Shown piece after piece: positions 9,012 through 17,319 of a stretch of 64,000 nt of DNA. Origin of the DNA: Qipengyuania sp. HL-TH1 (GTDB lineage: Bacteria > Pseudomonadota > Alphaproteobacteria > Sphingomonadales > Sphingomonadaceae); NCBI RefSeq assembly GCF_036365825.1, contig NZ_CP142675.1, forward strand, positions 2,798,501-2,862,500, read 5' to 3'. The notes beneath the pieces were generated by a model, which saw only the letters and a list, made by a program, of their open reading frames with translations, had not been told where the DNA came from and ran no database searches. Each line of letters starts with the position of its first letter. Position 1 is the first letter of the stretch. The translations under genes and the position numbers were made by a program.

Positions 9012-9941
9012 ATGAGCGTGCATTTCGGCGAATTGGCCAAGAGAGTCGGCGCGGACGGGGTCATTACCCCCGAGGAAGTGCTGACGCTGCGGCGCGAGGC
9101 ATGGCCCGACGGGCGGATCTCGCAGACCGAGGCCGAAGCGATCTTCGCGCTCAATCGCGAACTGACGACGAAGAGCACCGAATGGGTCGATTTCTTCGTC
9201 GAGGCGCTGGGCGAATATGTCATCAACCAGCGCGCGCCTACAGGCTATGTCGATCCCGAAAATGCCAGCTGGCTGATGATGCAGATCGATGCCGACGGGC
9301 AATTCGGCAGCATGGCCGAGATCGAGCTGCTGGTGCGCGTTTTCGAACGCGCGCAGAACGTCCCGGCAGCGCTTAAGGATTACGCGATCTCGCAAATGGA
9401 GCTCGCCGCGCTCGAGGGCACCGGGCCAACGCGCGACGGCGGCACGCTCGAGGCGGGCAATGTCAACGCGACCGAGGCCCGGCTGCTGCGCCGCGCGATC
9501 TTCGCGCCTGCCAGTGAACGCCCCGCAGCCGTCGGGCGCAAGGAAGCCGACATGCTGTTTCGCCTCAAGGACGCCACGCTGGGCGGTGACAATGCGCCTG
9601 AATGGAAGCAATTGTTCGTCCAGGGCATCGCCAACTACCTGCAGGGCTACAGCAATCCCGATGCGCAGATCAGCCGCGAGCGCGCCGCCGAGCTGCAGGC
9701 CTTCATGACAGATACGCGCAGCAGCGTGGGCGGGTTTCTCGGCCGGATGGCCAAGGCTTCGCCCAACGCATTCGGCAAGGTGTTCGGACGCAAGGAAGAA
9801 GCGCCGACGCGTGCCGAGGGCGTAGCCGCGGCGCATGAGGTGCCGCATAGCGAGCGCGAATGGCTCGACGCGCGGATCGATGCGGATGGCCGGGTCGACG
9901 AATACGAGCGCGCGCTGCTCGACTTCCTCGCCGAGGAGTGA
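9012..9941 (+). CDS. Unknown protein with internal duplication and degenerate EF-hand-like motifs
   Basis: A soluble, acidic protein of 309 residues with no signal peptide or membrane segment. Two halves look duplicated: residues 56-73 (TEWVDFFVEALGEYVINQ) align with 196-213 (PEWKQLFVQGIANYLQGY), and the helical stretch at about 18-50 aligns with about 151-189. Several D-G-x-[IVF]-x3-E motifs, including IDADGQF and IDADGRV, recall EF-hand loops with the first Asp missing. Calcium binding is only a guess. It stands between a lipoprotein gene and the convergent end of the suf operon. Confidence 0.7.
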   Translation: MSVHFGELAKRVGADGVITPEEVLTLRREAWPDGRISQTEAEAIFALNRELTTKSTEWVDFFVEALGEYVINQRAPTGYVDPENASWLMMQIDADGQFGSMAEIELLVRVFERAQNVPAALKDYAISQMELAALEGTGPTRDGGTLEAGNVNATEARLLRRAIFAPASERPAAVGRKEADMLFRLKDATLGGDNAPEWKQLFVQGIANYLQGYSNPDAQISRERAAELQAFMTDTRSSVGGFLGRMAKASPNAFGKVFGRKEEAPTRAEGVAAAHEVPHSEREWLDARIDADGRVDEYERALLDFLAEE

Positions 9942-9959
9942 CCAGCCGATCGTGCGCGG

Positions 9960-10319
9960 CTAGACCATGAAGCTTTCGCCGCAGCCACACGCCCCCTTGG
10001 CGTTGGGATTTTCGAACACGAAGCCCGCGGTGAAATCGTCCTCCACCCAGTCCATCGTGCTCCCGATCAGGTAGAGCACGCTGGCGCTGTCGATGAAGAA
10101 CAGCCCGCCGGGGGTCTCGATCTTCTCGTCGAACTTCGCTTCCTCGGTGACATAATCGACCGAATAGGCGAGGCCCGAGCAGCCTCGCCGCGGGGTCGAC
10201 AATTTGACCCCGATGGCGTCTTCGGGCGCCTTGGCCATCAGATCGGCGACGCGCTGTTCGGCGGCCTTGGTCAGGACGACCGCTGCCTTGGGCGCGGCGC
10301 GGGTCTTGGTATCGCTCAT
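9960..10319 (-). CDS. sufA: A-type Fe-S carrier of the suf operon
   Basis: A HesB/IscA-family protein of 119 residues that receives Fe-S clusters from the SufBCD scaffold and passes them to apoproteins. The three ligand cysteines are present in the usual layout: R-G-C-S-G in the middle and G-A-C-G-C-G-E near the C-terminus. The ATG at 10319 overlaps the TGA of sufT by one base, so translation is probably coupled. It is the last gene of the operon. A second A-type carrier (erpA) lies at 37715-38044. Confidence 0.92.
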   Translation of the reverse strand: MSDTKTRAAPKAAVVLTKAAEQRVADLMAKAPEDAIGVKLSTPRRGCSGLAYSVDYVTEEAKFDEKIETPGGLFFIDSASVLYLIGSTMDWVEDDFTAGFVFENPNAKGACGCGESFMV

Positions 10320-10819
10320 CACAGCATCCCCAGTTCGAGGCGTGCCTCGTCGGTCATCTTGTCCGGGCCCCAGGGTGGGTCCCACACCAGATTCACCTCG
10401 GCATCGCGAACGCCGGGCACGCTGGCGGCGCGCAATTCGACTTCGCCGGGCATGGTTTCGGCGACCGGGCAATGCGGCGTCGTCAGCGTCATGGTGACGG
10501 TCACATCGCTCTCGTCATCGACCTCGACGCCGTAGATCAGGCCCAGATCGTAGATGTTGACCGGGATTTCCGGGTCGAAGATTTCCTTGAGCGCAGCGAT
10601 CACCGCTTCGTAGAGATCACCGCCCGGCGCGCCTGTGGGCACGTTTTCGGGCTTTTTCTGCAGGAAGCCTTCGAGATAGTCGCGCTTGCGCTCCATCGTC
10701 GCGCGCGGCGTTTCTTCCGCATCGACGGCGTCCTCGACACGGGCGCGCGGCGGCTTGGTAGCCAGCGCATCCGCAGGGGAGGGCGCGGCAATGAAATCAC
10801 TGTTCTGATCGTCGTTCAT
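10319..10819 (-). CDS. sufT: SUF system protein SufT (DUF59/MIP18 family)
   Basis: A protein of 166 residues. Residues about 65-165 form a MIP18/DUF59 domain: VIAALKEIFDPEIPVNIYDL, then LTTPHCPVAETMPG with the conserved Cys, and NLVWDPPWGPDKM at the end. Family members help mature Fe-S proteins. An N-terminal extension of about 60 residues is charged and probably flexible. The start ATG overlaps the sufS stop in ATGA, and the stop overlaps the sufA start. Confidence 0.92.
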   Translation of the reverse strand: MNDDQNSDFIAAPSPADALATKPPRARVEDAVDAEETPRATMERKRDYLEGFLQKKPENVPTGAPGGDLYEAVIAALKEIFDPEIPVNIYDLGLIYGVEVDDESDVTVTMTLTTPHCPVAETMPGEVELRAASVPGVRDAEVNLVWDPPWGPDKMTDEARLELGML

Positions 10820-12045
10820 CCGAAGATCCTCTGAGTCCGTTCGATGCCGCGCATCAGCGCAGCGATGTCGCTTTCGTCCGAGTAGAGCCCGAAGCTGGCA
10901 CGGGCGGTGGCGGGGACGCCGAGATGGTCCATCAGCGGCTGCGCACAATGGTGCCCGGCCCGGATCGCGACATTCTCTTCGTCCAATATGGTGCCAAGAT
11001 CGTGCGGGTGAACCCCCTCGATCGCGAAACTGACGATGCCGGCGCTTTCTTCGGGGCCGAACAGCGTCACCGAATTGAGGGTGCGCAATGCGTCGCGCAA
11101 CTGCCTGGCAAGCGCGGCCTCATGCGTAAACAGGCGATCGGGACCAAGCGCGGCGACATAGTCGATCGCCGCATGCAGCGCGATCGCCTCGGTGATCATC
11201 GGTGTGCCCGCTTCGAACCGCTGCGGCGGCGGCGCATAGGTGGTCTTGTCGAAGGTGACACGGTCGATCATCGCCCCGCCGCCCTGCCACGGGGGCATGG
11301 CATCGAGGATGTCCTGGCGCGCCCACAGCACGCCGATCCCGGTCGGGCCGTAGAGCTTGTGTCCCGAGAAGGCGTAGAAATCGCAATCGAGCGCGGCCAT
11401 GTCGAGCGCCATGCGCGGCGCCGCCTGGCACCCGTCGAGCAGCAGTTTCGCGCCCACCGAATGCGCCAGATCGGCCGCGGCGCGGGCATCGAGCACGCTG
11501 CCGAGCACATTCGAGACATGCGCCAGCGCGACGAGCTTGGTCCGCGGGGTCAGCAACGCTTCGAGCGCGCCCAGATCGATCCGGCCATCCCCAGTCAGCG
11601 GGCAGACGTCGATCTGCGCACCGGTGCGTTCGGCGACCATCTGCCAGGGCACGATATTCGAATGATGCTCGAGCGTGGAGAGGACGATACGGTCGCCTTC
11701 GCCGATATGGGTCATGCCCCAGCTCGCTGCGACGAGATTGATCGCCTCGGTCGCGCCGCGCACGAACACCACTTCATGTTCGCTGGCAGCGCCCATGTAA
11801 GCGGCGACGCGGCGCCGCGCGGCTTCGTAGCCAAGCGTCATCTGCGCGCTGCGGCCATAGACCCCGCGGTGGACGGTGGCGTAATCCGCGCCCAGCGCGC
11901 GGGCCATCGCATCGATCACCGCCTGCGGCTTCTGCGCCGTCGCGGCGGTATCGAGATAATGCCACGGCTGGGCATCGCCCGTCACCATGCCGGGGAATTC
12001 GGCCCTGATGTCATTGGGCCGCAAAAGGGTGGCAGCCTCGCTCAC
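10816..12045 (-). CDS. sufS: Cysteine desulfurase SufS
   Basis: A PLP enzyme of 409 residues that takes sulfur from cysteine for Fe-S assembly. Lys230 in FSGHKLYGPTGIG is the PLP lysine, and Cys367 in RAGHHCAQPL is the persulfide cysteine; the short active-site loop is that of group II desulfurases. It starts with GTG at 12045, overlapping the sufD stop in GTGA. No SufE or SufU sulfur acceptor is found in this window, so its partner must be encoded elsewhere. Confidence 0.97.
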   Translation of the reverse strand: MSEAATLLRPNDIRAEFPGMVTGDAQPWHYLDTAATAQKPQAVIDAMARALGADYATVHRGVYGRSAQMTLGYEAARRRVAAYMGAASEHEVVFVRGATEAINLVAASWGMTHIGEGDRIVLSTLEHHSNIVPWQMVAERTGAQIDVCPLTGDGRIDLGALEALLTPRTKLVALAHVSNVLGSVLDARAAADLAHSVGAKLLLDGCQAAPRMALDMAALDCDFYAFSGHKLYGPTGIGVLWARQDILDAMPPWQGGGAMIDRVTFDKTTYAPPPQRFEAGTPMITEAIALHAAIDYVAALGPDRLFTHEAALARQLRDALRTLNSVTLFGPEESAGIVSFAIEGVHPHDLGTILDEENVAIRAGHHCAQPLMDHLGVPATARASFGLYSDESDIAALMRGIERTQRIFG

Positions 12046-12800
12046 AGCGCCCGGTCGACCTTGTCGAGCGCGACCTTCAGCATCGCCTCGCGCGTTTCGT
12101 CATCCTCGAGCGCGACCAGCGCGTCACCGAGGAAGGCCTGGACCAGCAGGCGCCGGGCAAGATCGGGCGAGACTCCGCGTGCGGCCATGTAGAAACGCGC
12201 GGTTTCATCGAGCTGGCCAACGCTGGCGCCATGCGCGCATTTGACATCATCGGCAAAGATTTCGAGCTGCGGCACCACGTTCACGGTTGCGCCCTTCTCG
12301 AGCAGCAGCCCCTTGAAGTCCTGCGCCGCATCGGTCTTCTGCGCATCGCGCACGACATCGATATTGCCGAGGAAATTGCCCGTACCGTGGCCCCAGTGAA
12401 CCGCGCGAACGGTCTGGTTGCTGGTTGCCTCGGGTTCGGCATGGATCGTGCGGGTGACGAATTCGCGCACGGTTTCGCGGCCGCCGACGGTAATCCCGCC
12501 CAGTTCGAAATGCGCGCCCTTGTGCAGCGTCACCTCGATTTCGAGCCGGGCATATTCGGCCGCGGCAAGCACCGCGAAGATCTCGCAGGTCGCGCCTTCG
12601 CGCACGGTCACGCGCCACCGGTGCAGTTCGGTCGGCCTGGTGTCGCCGCCATCGGCAATCAGGAGCGTTTCGTGAACGGTCTCGCCTGGCGAGACATCGA
12701 TCGTGCGCCAGTCGTCCAGCGCTTCGCCCTGAAGCCGTTCGACCGCGGAATAACGCCACGCTTCATCGCGGCGGGTGGGGAGTTCGGCTGCCTCAGGCAT
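12042..12800 (-). CDS. sufD: Fe-S assembly scaffold protein SufD
   Basis: A SufB/SufD-family beta-helix protein of 252 residues, partner of SufB and SufC in the SufBC2D scaffold. Recognisable segments are RRDEAWRYSAVERLQ at the N-terminus, then FLGNIDVVRDAQKTDAAQDF and ADDVKCAHGASVGQLDE, the most conserved part of the family, with the conserved Cys-Ala-His. At 252 residues it is shorter than enterobacterial SufD, mostly at the N-terminus. The start overlaps sufC by 8 bases and the end overlaps the sufS start. Confidence 0.95.
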   Translation of the reverse strand: MPEAAELPTRRDEAWRYSAVERLQGEALDDWRTIDVSPGETVHETLLIADGGDTRPTELHRWRVTVREGATCEIFAVLAAAEYARLEIEVTLHKGAHFELGGITVGGRETVREFVTRTIHAEPEATSNQTVRAVHWGHGTGNFLGNIDVVRDAQKTDAAQDFKGLLLEKGATVNVVPQLEIFADDVKCAHGASVGQLDETARFYMAARGVSPDLARRLLVQAFLGDALVALEDDETREAMLKVALDKVDRAL

Positions 12801-13554
12801 GCGCAGTCTCGGCGGACATGATCGCGTCATAGCCTTCGTTTTCAAGCTCGACCGCCAGTTCGGGGCCACCGGTCCGGACGATACGGCCCTGCGACAGGAT
12901 CGACACCTTGTCGGGCTTCACCACTTCGAGCAGGCGCTGGTAGTGCGTGATCAGCAGAACGCCCTTGGCCGGGTCGCGCATGATCGCGTTGATGCCATCG
13001 CCGACCACGCGCAGCGCATCGATGTCGAGACCGCTATCGGTTTCGTCGAGCACGGCGAATTGCGGGTCGAGAATGCCCATCTGGACCATTTCGGCACGCT
13101 TCTTCTCGCCCCCCGAGAAGCCGACATTGACGTGCCGCTTGAGCATTTCGGGGTCGAGCTTGAGCAGCGCCGCCTTGTCCTTGGCCAGCTTGAGGAATTC
13201 GCCGCCGGTCAGCGGTTCTTCACCCCGCGCCCGGCGCTGCGAATTCAGCGCTTCGCGCAGGAACTGCAGGTTCGAGACTCCGGGAATCTCGACCGGGTAC
13301 TGGAAGCCGAGGAACAGGCCGGCAGCGGCGCGTTCATGCGGTTCCAGCGCGAGCAAATCCTGTCCCATAAATTCGACCGAACCTTCGGTCACCTCGTAGC
13401 CCGGCCGTCCGCCCAGCACATAGGCCAGCGTCGACTTGCCCGCACCATTGGGGCCCATGATCGCATGAACCTCGCCAGCGGGGATTTCGAGCGTGAGCCC
13501 GTTGAGGATTGTCTTGCCGTCGATTTCGGCGTGGAGATTGTGGATTTTCAGCAT
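12793..13554 (-). CDS. sufC: Fe-S assembly ATPase SufC
   Basis: An ABC-type ATPase of 253 residues that drives conformational change in the SufBC2D scaffold. Walker A is GPNGAGKSTLAYVLGG, the signature motif is NVGFSGGEKKRAEM and Walker B ends in AVLDETDSGLDID. ATG at 13554 gives the standard MLKIHNLHAEIDG start. The gene is separated from sufB by the DUF559 gene, one base away, whereas in most genomes sufB and sufC are adjacent. Confidence 0.97.
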   Translation of the reverse strand: MLKIHNLHAEIDGKTILNGLTLEIPAGEVHAIMGPNGAGKSTLAYVLGGRPGYEVTEGSVEFMGQDLLALEPHERAAAGLFLGFQYPVEIPGVSNLQFLREALNSQRRARGEEPLTGGEFLKLAKDKAALLKLDPEMLKRHVNVGFSGGEKKRAEMVQMGILDPQFAVLDETDSGLDIDALRVVGDGINAIMRDPAKGVLLITHYQRLLEVVKPDKVSILSQGRIVRTGGPELAVELENEGYDAIMSAETAHA

Positions 13555-13555
13555 A

Positions 13556-14083
13556 TTACTTCCTGTCGTCGCGACGGGCCGGGCGGGTGCGCCGGGGCGT
13601 CGGGCCGTATTTCGATTGGTGTTCGCGGCGCGCGCTTTCCTTGTCGCGGTAGCGCGCATTCATCGCAGCAAAGATCGGCTGCATCGCTGCCTCGACATCG
13701 TCGAGGATCGTCGCCGCGGGCAGCCGCAGCACTTCCATACCGACCGCAGCAAGGCTCTTGTCGCGGCGCTTGGCCAGCGTGTCGTTCTGGCCTTCCTCAT
13801 CGATCGCGACTGCCAGCCCGAGCGGGTGGGACACGAAATCGAGGATCGCCGAGCCGACCACGGTGTGGCGGGTGAATTTAAACTTGCCGAAGTCTTCCTT
13901 GGCGAAACGCGCGGCGAGCGCCTTGTGCGCGGGTGTCGCATGCCGCCGCAAATGGCGCGCGTGTTCGTGAATCTTGTCGAGCCGCTTCTCGGAGATTTCC
14001 CACCCGCGGCCCTTCTTCTTGAGCGCGGGAGCGGCATCGCCCGGCGAAGGCGTGCGGATCTGGAGGGTCTTGCGTTCGGTCAC
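13556..14083 (-). CDS. DUF559 nuclease-fold protein inserted between sufB and sufC
   Basis: A protein of 175 residues with a central DUF559 (VSR/PD-(D/E)xK-like) domain at about 40-140: [31 protein letters not shown] and GMEVLRLPA. The first Asp (in LDF) is kept. The usual V-E-L-D-G-x-x-H block reads V-A-I-D-E-E-G-Q-N here, so the catalytic Glu and His are missing and nuclease activity is doubtful. Both termini are basic. It starts with GTG overlapping the sufB stop (GTGA) and ends one base before sufC, so it is co-translated with the Fe-S machinery. Its role there is unknown. Confidence 0.88.
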   Translation of the reverse strand: MTERKTLQIRTPSPGDAAPALKKKGRGWEISEKRLDKIHEHARHLRRHATPAHKALAARFAKEDFGKFKFTRHTVVGSAILDFVSHPLGLAVAIDEEGQNDTLAKRRDKSLAAVGMEVLRLPAATILDDVEAAMQPIFAAMNARYRDKESARREHQSKYGPTPRRTRPARRDDRK

Positions 14084-15561
14084 CCCACGCTCCCCTCGAG
14101 CGAGATCGCCAGCAGCTTCTGCGCTTCGACGGCGAATTCCATGGGCAATTCCTTCAGCACGTCCTTGGCGAAGCCGTTGACGATCAGCGCCATCGCTTCC
14201 TCGTCATCCAAGCCGCGCTGCTGTGCGTAGAACATCTGGTCGTCGCTGATCTTGCTGGTGGTCGCCTCATGCTCGATCTGCGCGCTGGGGTTCTTCACCT
14301 CGATATAGGGCACGGTGTGCGCCCCGCTCCGGTCGCCGATCAGCAGCGAATCGCATTCGGTGCGATTGCGTACGCCATCGGCATTGGCAGCCACGCGGAC
14401 CATGCCGCGATAGGTGTTGTTCGACTTGCCCGCCGAAATGCCCTTGGAGATGATCGTCGAGCGGCTGCCCTTGCCGTTGTGGATCATCTTGGTGCCGGTA
14501 TCGGCCTGCTGGTAATTGTTGGTCACCGCGACCGAGTAGAATTCGCCCACGCTGTCTTCGCCGTTGAGCACGCAGCTGGGATATTTCCATGTCACCGCAC
14601 TGCCGGTTTCGACCTGCGTCCAGCTGATCTTGCTGCGCGCACCCTGGCACAGGCCGCGCTTGGTGACGAAATTGTAGATCCCGCCCTTGCCCTCGGCATT
14701 GCCGGGATACCAGTTCTGTACGGTCGAATATTTGATCTCGGCGTCTTCGAGCGCGACCAGCTCGACCACTGCGGCATGAAGCTGGTTCTCGTCGCGCATC
14801 GGCGCGGTGCAGCCTTCGAGGTAGCTGACATAGCTGCCCTTTTCGGCGATGATCAGCGTGCGTTCGAACTGGCCGGTGTTCTCCGCATTGATACGGAAAT
14901 AGGTGCTGAGCTCCATCGGGCAGCGCACGCCTTCGGGCACATAGACGAAGGTGCCGTCCGAGAAGACCGCGCTGTTCAAGGTGGCAAAGTAATTGTCGTG
15001 CTGCGGGACGATCTTGCCGAGCCATTTGCGCACCATTTCGGGATATTCGCGAATCGCCTCGCTGATCGACAGGAAGATGACGCCCGCCCGCTTCAGCTCC
15101 TCGCGGAAGCTGGTGGCAACGCTGACACTGTCGAACACGGCATCGACCGCGACCTTCTTGGCGCCCTTCACGCCGGCGAGCACTTCCTGCTCGCCGAGCG
15201 GGATGCCGAGCTTGTCGTAAACGCGCTTAATCTCGGGGTCGAGCTCATCGAGCGACTCGAGTTCGACCTTCTTCTTCGGCGCCGCGTAATAATAGGCGTT
15301 CTGGTAATCGATCGCCGGATAGCCGATCTTCGCCCAGTCGGGCTCTACCATCTCCTGCCACAGGCGGAACGCTTTCAGCCGCCAGTCGAGCATCCACTCG
15401 GGCTCGCCCTTCTTGGCGCTGATGAAGCGGACCGTGTCTTCGGTCAGGCCCTTTTCGGCAAACTCGGTCTCGATGTCCGACGACCAGCCGTGTTCGTACT
15501 CGGCGGCCTTTTCGGCAGCTTCGCGCGCTTCGCGGTCCTGGATGTCCAATTCTTCGCTCAT
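14080..15561 (-). CDS. sufB: Fe-S assembly scaffold protein SufB
   Basis: Core subunit of the SufBC2D scaffold, 493 residues, the usual length. Family landmarks include [55 protein letters not shown] and the C-terminal [21 protein letters not shown]. Cys in the LEGCTAPM segment is a conserved ligand or sulfur-transfer residue. ATG at 15561 overlaps the regulator stop in ATGA. It is the first structural gene of the operon. Confidence 0.97.
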   Translation of the reverse strand: MSEELDIQDREAREAAEKAAEYEHGWSSDIETEFAEKGLTEDTVRFISAKKGEPEWMLDWRLKAFRLWQEMVEPDWAKIGYPAIDYQNAYYYAAPKKKVELESLDELDPEIKRVYDKLGIPLGEQEVLAGVKGAKKVAVDAVFDSVSVATSFREELKRAGVIFLSISEAIREYPEMVRKWLGKIVPQHDNYFATLNSAVFSDGTFVYVPEGVRCPMELSTYFRINAENTGQFERTLIIAEKGSYVSYLEGCTAPMRDENQLHAAVVELVALEDAEIKYSTVQNWYPGNAEGKGGIYNFVTKRGLCQGARSKISWTQVETGSAVTWKYPSCVLNGEDSVGEFYSVAVTNNYQQADTGTKMIHNGKGSRSTIISKGISAGKSNNTYRGMVRVAANADGVRNRTECDSLLIGDRSGAHTVPYIEVKNPSAQIEHEATTSKISDDQMFYAQQRGLDDEEAMALIVNGFAKDVLKELPMEFAVEAQKLLAISLEGSVG

Positions 15562-15968
15562 GCAATCTCTCTTGTCCGTGCCAGCTGGGTCAGCGGGATC
15601 GCCGCCAGCGCGCCGCGCACCGCTTCGTTCACGACCGGCCAGTGCGGTTTGACCGAGCAATCATGCTCGACCGAACACTGGACGCCTTCGACGCAGGCGG
15701 TCAGCGCGATTGGTCCTTCAACCGCCTCGACAATATCGGCGACGGTGATCGCCGCAGCCGGGCGTGCCAGTTGCAGCCCGCCGCCAGCGCCGCGGCTCGA
15801 CCGCAGCAGACCCGCGGCCGACAGCTTGCTCACCAGCTTTTGCACCGTGGGCACCGGGAGGCCGGTTTCCGCCGCCAGTTCGGCCGCGCTGGTCTTGCCC
15901 CCACCGCAATGACGCGATGCGGCGCACATGGCGACGACGGCATAATCAGCAAGGTTTGACAGGCGCAT
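15558..15968 (-). CDS. Rrf2/IscR-type Fe-S-sensing repressor of the suf operon
   Basis: A winged-helix regulator of 136 residues, starting [14 protein letters not shown]. The recognition helix region is [19 protein letters not shown]. Cys92, Cys98 and Cys104 (C-x5-C-x5-C) match the [2Fe-2S] ligand spacing of IscR, with a His at 109. It is probably an Fe-S-dependent regulator that represses its own operon when clusters are plentiful; this is inferred from family and position. It is the first gene of the suf operon, its stop overlaps the sufB start, and a palindromic candidate operator lies just upstream at 15974-15996. Confidence 0.93.
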   Translation of the reverse strand: MRLSNLADYAVVAMCAASRHCGGGKTSAAELAAETGLPVPTVQKLVSKLSAAGLLRSSRGAGGGLQLARPAAAITVADIVEAVEGPIALTACVEGVQCSVEHDCSVKPHWPVVNEAVRGALAAIPLTQLARTREIA

Positions 15969-15973
15969 AGTTA

Positions 15974-15996
15974 AATCGGACCAATTCGTTCCGATT
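15974..15996 (-). promoter_or_regulatory. Candidate operator of the suf operon (7-bp inverted repeat)
   Basis: AATCGGA (15974-15980) and TCCGATT (15990-15996) are perfect inverted repeats around a 9-base spacer. On the minus strand a TTGAAA -35 (16023-16028) and a TAATTG -10 (16000-16005) are 17 bases apart, so the repeat would cover the transcription start just after the -10. A second palindrome, ATTGGCCAAT (15994-16003), overlaps the -10. The position fits autoregulation by the adjacent Rrf2 regulator. Confidence 0.55.
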
Positions 15997-16059
15997 GGCC
16001 AATTAGGAGCCAAGCTCCCCCATTTCAACGGGAAAGACCTAGTTGCGAGTCGTTAGCAT

Positions 16060-16959
16060 TCAGGCGTCGTGGAGCGGGCTGCGGCCGAGCTGTTCCGCTT
16101 CGCCCGAGCCGAACAGATTGACCGAGCCATAGCCATCGGGGCCGAGCATGTCGTTGATCGGCGATCCCGCCGCTGGCTGGAGCCGCTTGGGGGTGCGCCC
16201 GGTGAAGAAGCGGATTTCCTTGATGAGATGCGCCTGGTCGTAAAACGCCTCGCGGATCTCGGCTTCGATCTCTTCGGGCAATTGCGGCATCGCCAGCAAG
16301 GTGGCGGCGCGGACCGCGCGATAGCGGCGCACCAGCCGCACGGGCGACTGGCCGAAGAATTGCGCCACCAGCCGCTGTGCCTGGCGTTTCGAATAGGGCA
16401 GCTGTTCGTACAGCTCTTCGAGTTCGGGCTTGAACGAGCTCGACAGCCATTCGAGCGTCCGGTCGATCACCGTCAGGTGCTGTTCGGGAAGCTTCGACAG
16501 CCCGCGCCGGACGACATCGGTCATCGCGTCGAGCAATTCCCGATCCCCCAGTTCGCCCGCCCGCCAGCGCCCACCCAGCGCGGCAAAGGCCTGCGCGGGC
16601 GAATCATCGAGGACCATTTCTGGTTGCAGGAAACAATCGTGGTAGTCGTGCACCGACAGGCTCGACAGGGCCGCCCAGCCGCGGAAATTGAGCGAGACGC
16701 CGAACAGGGTCGCCGGCCCGCTAACGCTGAAATTGCGCGCCTGGCACAGCGGCGCAAGGAAGAAGGCATCGCTGGTTTCGGCTACTTCGCCGCCGTCGAA
16801 CTGCATCCGGCCCACGCCGCGCCCGAAGACGACCATCTGCCCCGAATAGGCGGGCAGAACATCGTCCAGCCGATCATCCGGGCTGCGCCAGATATAGAGC
16901 GAGTTGAGATAGGGCGCGAGATCCGACGGCGCCGCTACGAACTCGAAAGAGTGTGACAC
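16060..16959 (-). CDS. AraC-family transcriptional regulator
   Basis: A regulator of 299 residues. The C-terminal third holds the two helix-turn-helix motifs of AraC proteins; the second is YDQAHLIKEIRFFTGRTPKR, the family signature. The N-terminal part (about 1-170) is a ligand-sensing domain without a recognised family, containing APLCQARNFSVSGPATLFGV. GTG at 16959 is preferred because AGGTGA lies about five bases upstream; a TTG at 16983 would add eight residues. The target genes and ligand are unknown. It stands alone between the suf operon and a gene-free stretch. Confidence 0.87.
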   Translation of the reverse strand: MSHSFEFVAAPSDLAPYLNSLYIWRSPDDRLDDVLPAYSGQMVVFGRGVGRMQFDGGEVAETSDAFFLAPLCQARNFSVSGPATLFGVSLNFRGWAALSSLSVHDYHDCFLQPEMVLDDSPAQAFAALGGRWRAGELGDRELLDAMTDVVRRGLSKLPEQHLTVIDRTLEWLSSSFKPELEELYEQLPYSKRQAQRLVAQFFGQSPVRLVRRYRAVRAATLLAMPQLPEEIEAEIREAFYDQAHLIKEIRFFTGRTPKRLQPAAGSPINDMLGPDGYGSVNLFGSGEAEQLGRSPLHDA

Positions 16960-17091
16960 ATCGTCACCTGGCAGACCCGACAAACCCCTGTTCCGTCCCT
17001 ACTTCGGCCAAAGAATTGTAAAAATACGCCAAATTTACCATGACCGCAATGCTGCCGAGAACAAATATTCGTCAGGCAGATGGGCGTAGGC

Positions 17092-17195
17092 AGAAAAAAA
17101 GGGGGCGACCCCTCAAGGTCCCCCCTTTTGAAGTCGAGAACTCGTTGCAAAATCGCTCCGAGCCCTTCGGGTCGCAAGAGCGTGTTACGCCGAGT
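17092..17195 (-). ncRNA. Candidate orphan small RNA with strong terminator
   Basis: In the 360-base gap between the AraC regulator and pyrD, the minus strand carries a canonical intrinsic terminator with seven T's (17097-17129) but no plausible coding gene upstream of it. Reading leftward there is a small hairpin with a GAA loop (about 17159-17173) and then the terminator. A possible -10, TACAAT on the minus strand, lies near 17209-17214. The 5' end is a guess. No known RNA family was recognised. Confidence 0.35.
17097..17129 (-). terminator. Intrinsic terminator in the AraC-pyrD gap
   Basis: AAAAGGGGG and GACC (17097-17110) pair with GGTC, CCCCC and TTTT (17117-17129), giving a 13-bp stem with one bulged C and a 6-base loop. 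On the minus strand the stem continues into TTTTTTT, so leftward termination is strong. On the plus strand the T-tract is only TTTTG. The rest of this gap (16960-17319) holds a 10-bp palindrome ATCAATTGAT at 17200-17209 and an inverted repeat CAGCCC/GGGCTG at 17223-17236. Confidence 0.7.
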
Positions 17196-17319
17196 CTGTA
17201 TCAATTGATTGTATGCAAGCGACAGCCCGTGGGCTGACAGAATTTTTCTTCGTTTTCCGCGCGAACGCAGGTCGACCGGATGGACGGTTCACGGCTCGAC
17301 AGCGCGTGGCCGGCACGGC

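Noticed and set aside
10924..12192. Rightward frame of 422 codons over sufS
   Set aside because: Antisense to SufS with intact active-site Lys and Cys; no recognisable product.
14269..15912. Rightward frame of 547 codons over sufB and the Rrf2 gene
   Set aside because: Opposite strand of two confidently identified genes; a shadow.
16935..17204. Leftward frame of 89 codons in the AraC-pyrD gap
   Set aside because: TTG start without ribosome-binding site, runs through a strong terminator and into the AraC N-terminus; composition not protein-like. Kept only as the candidate small RNA region.
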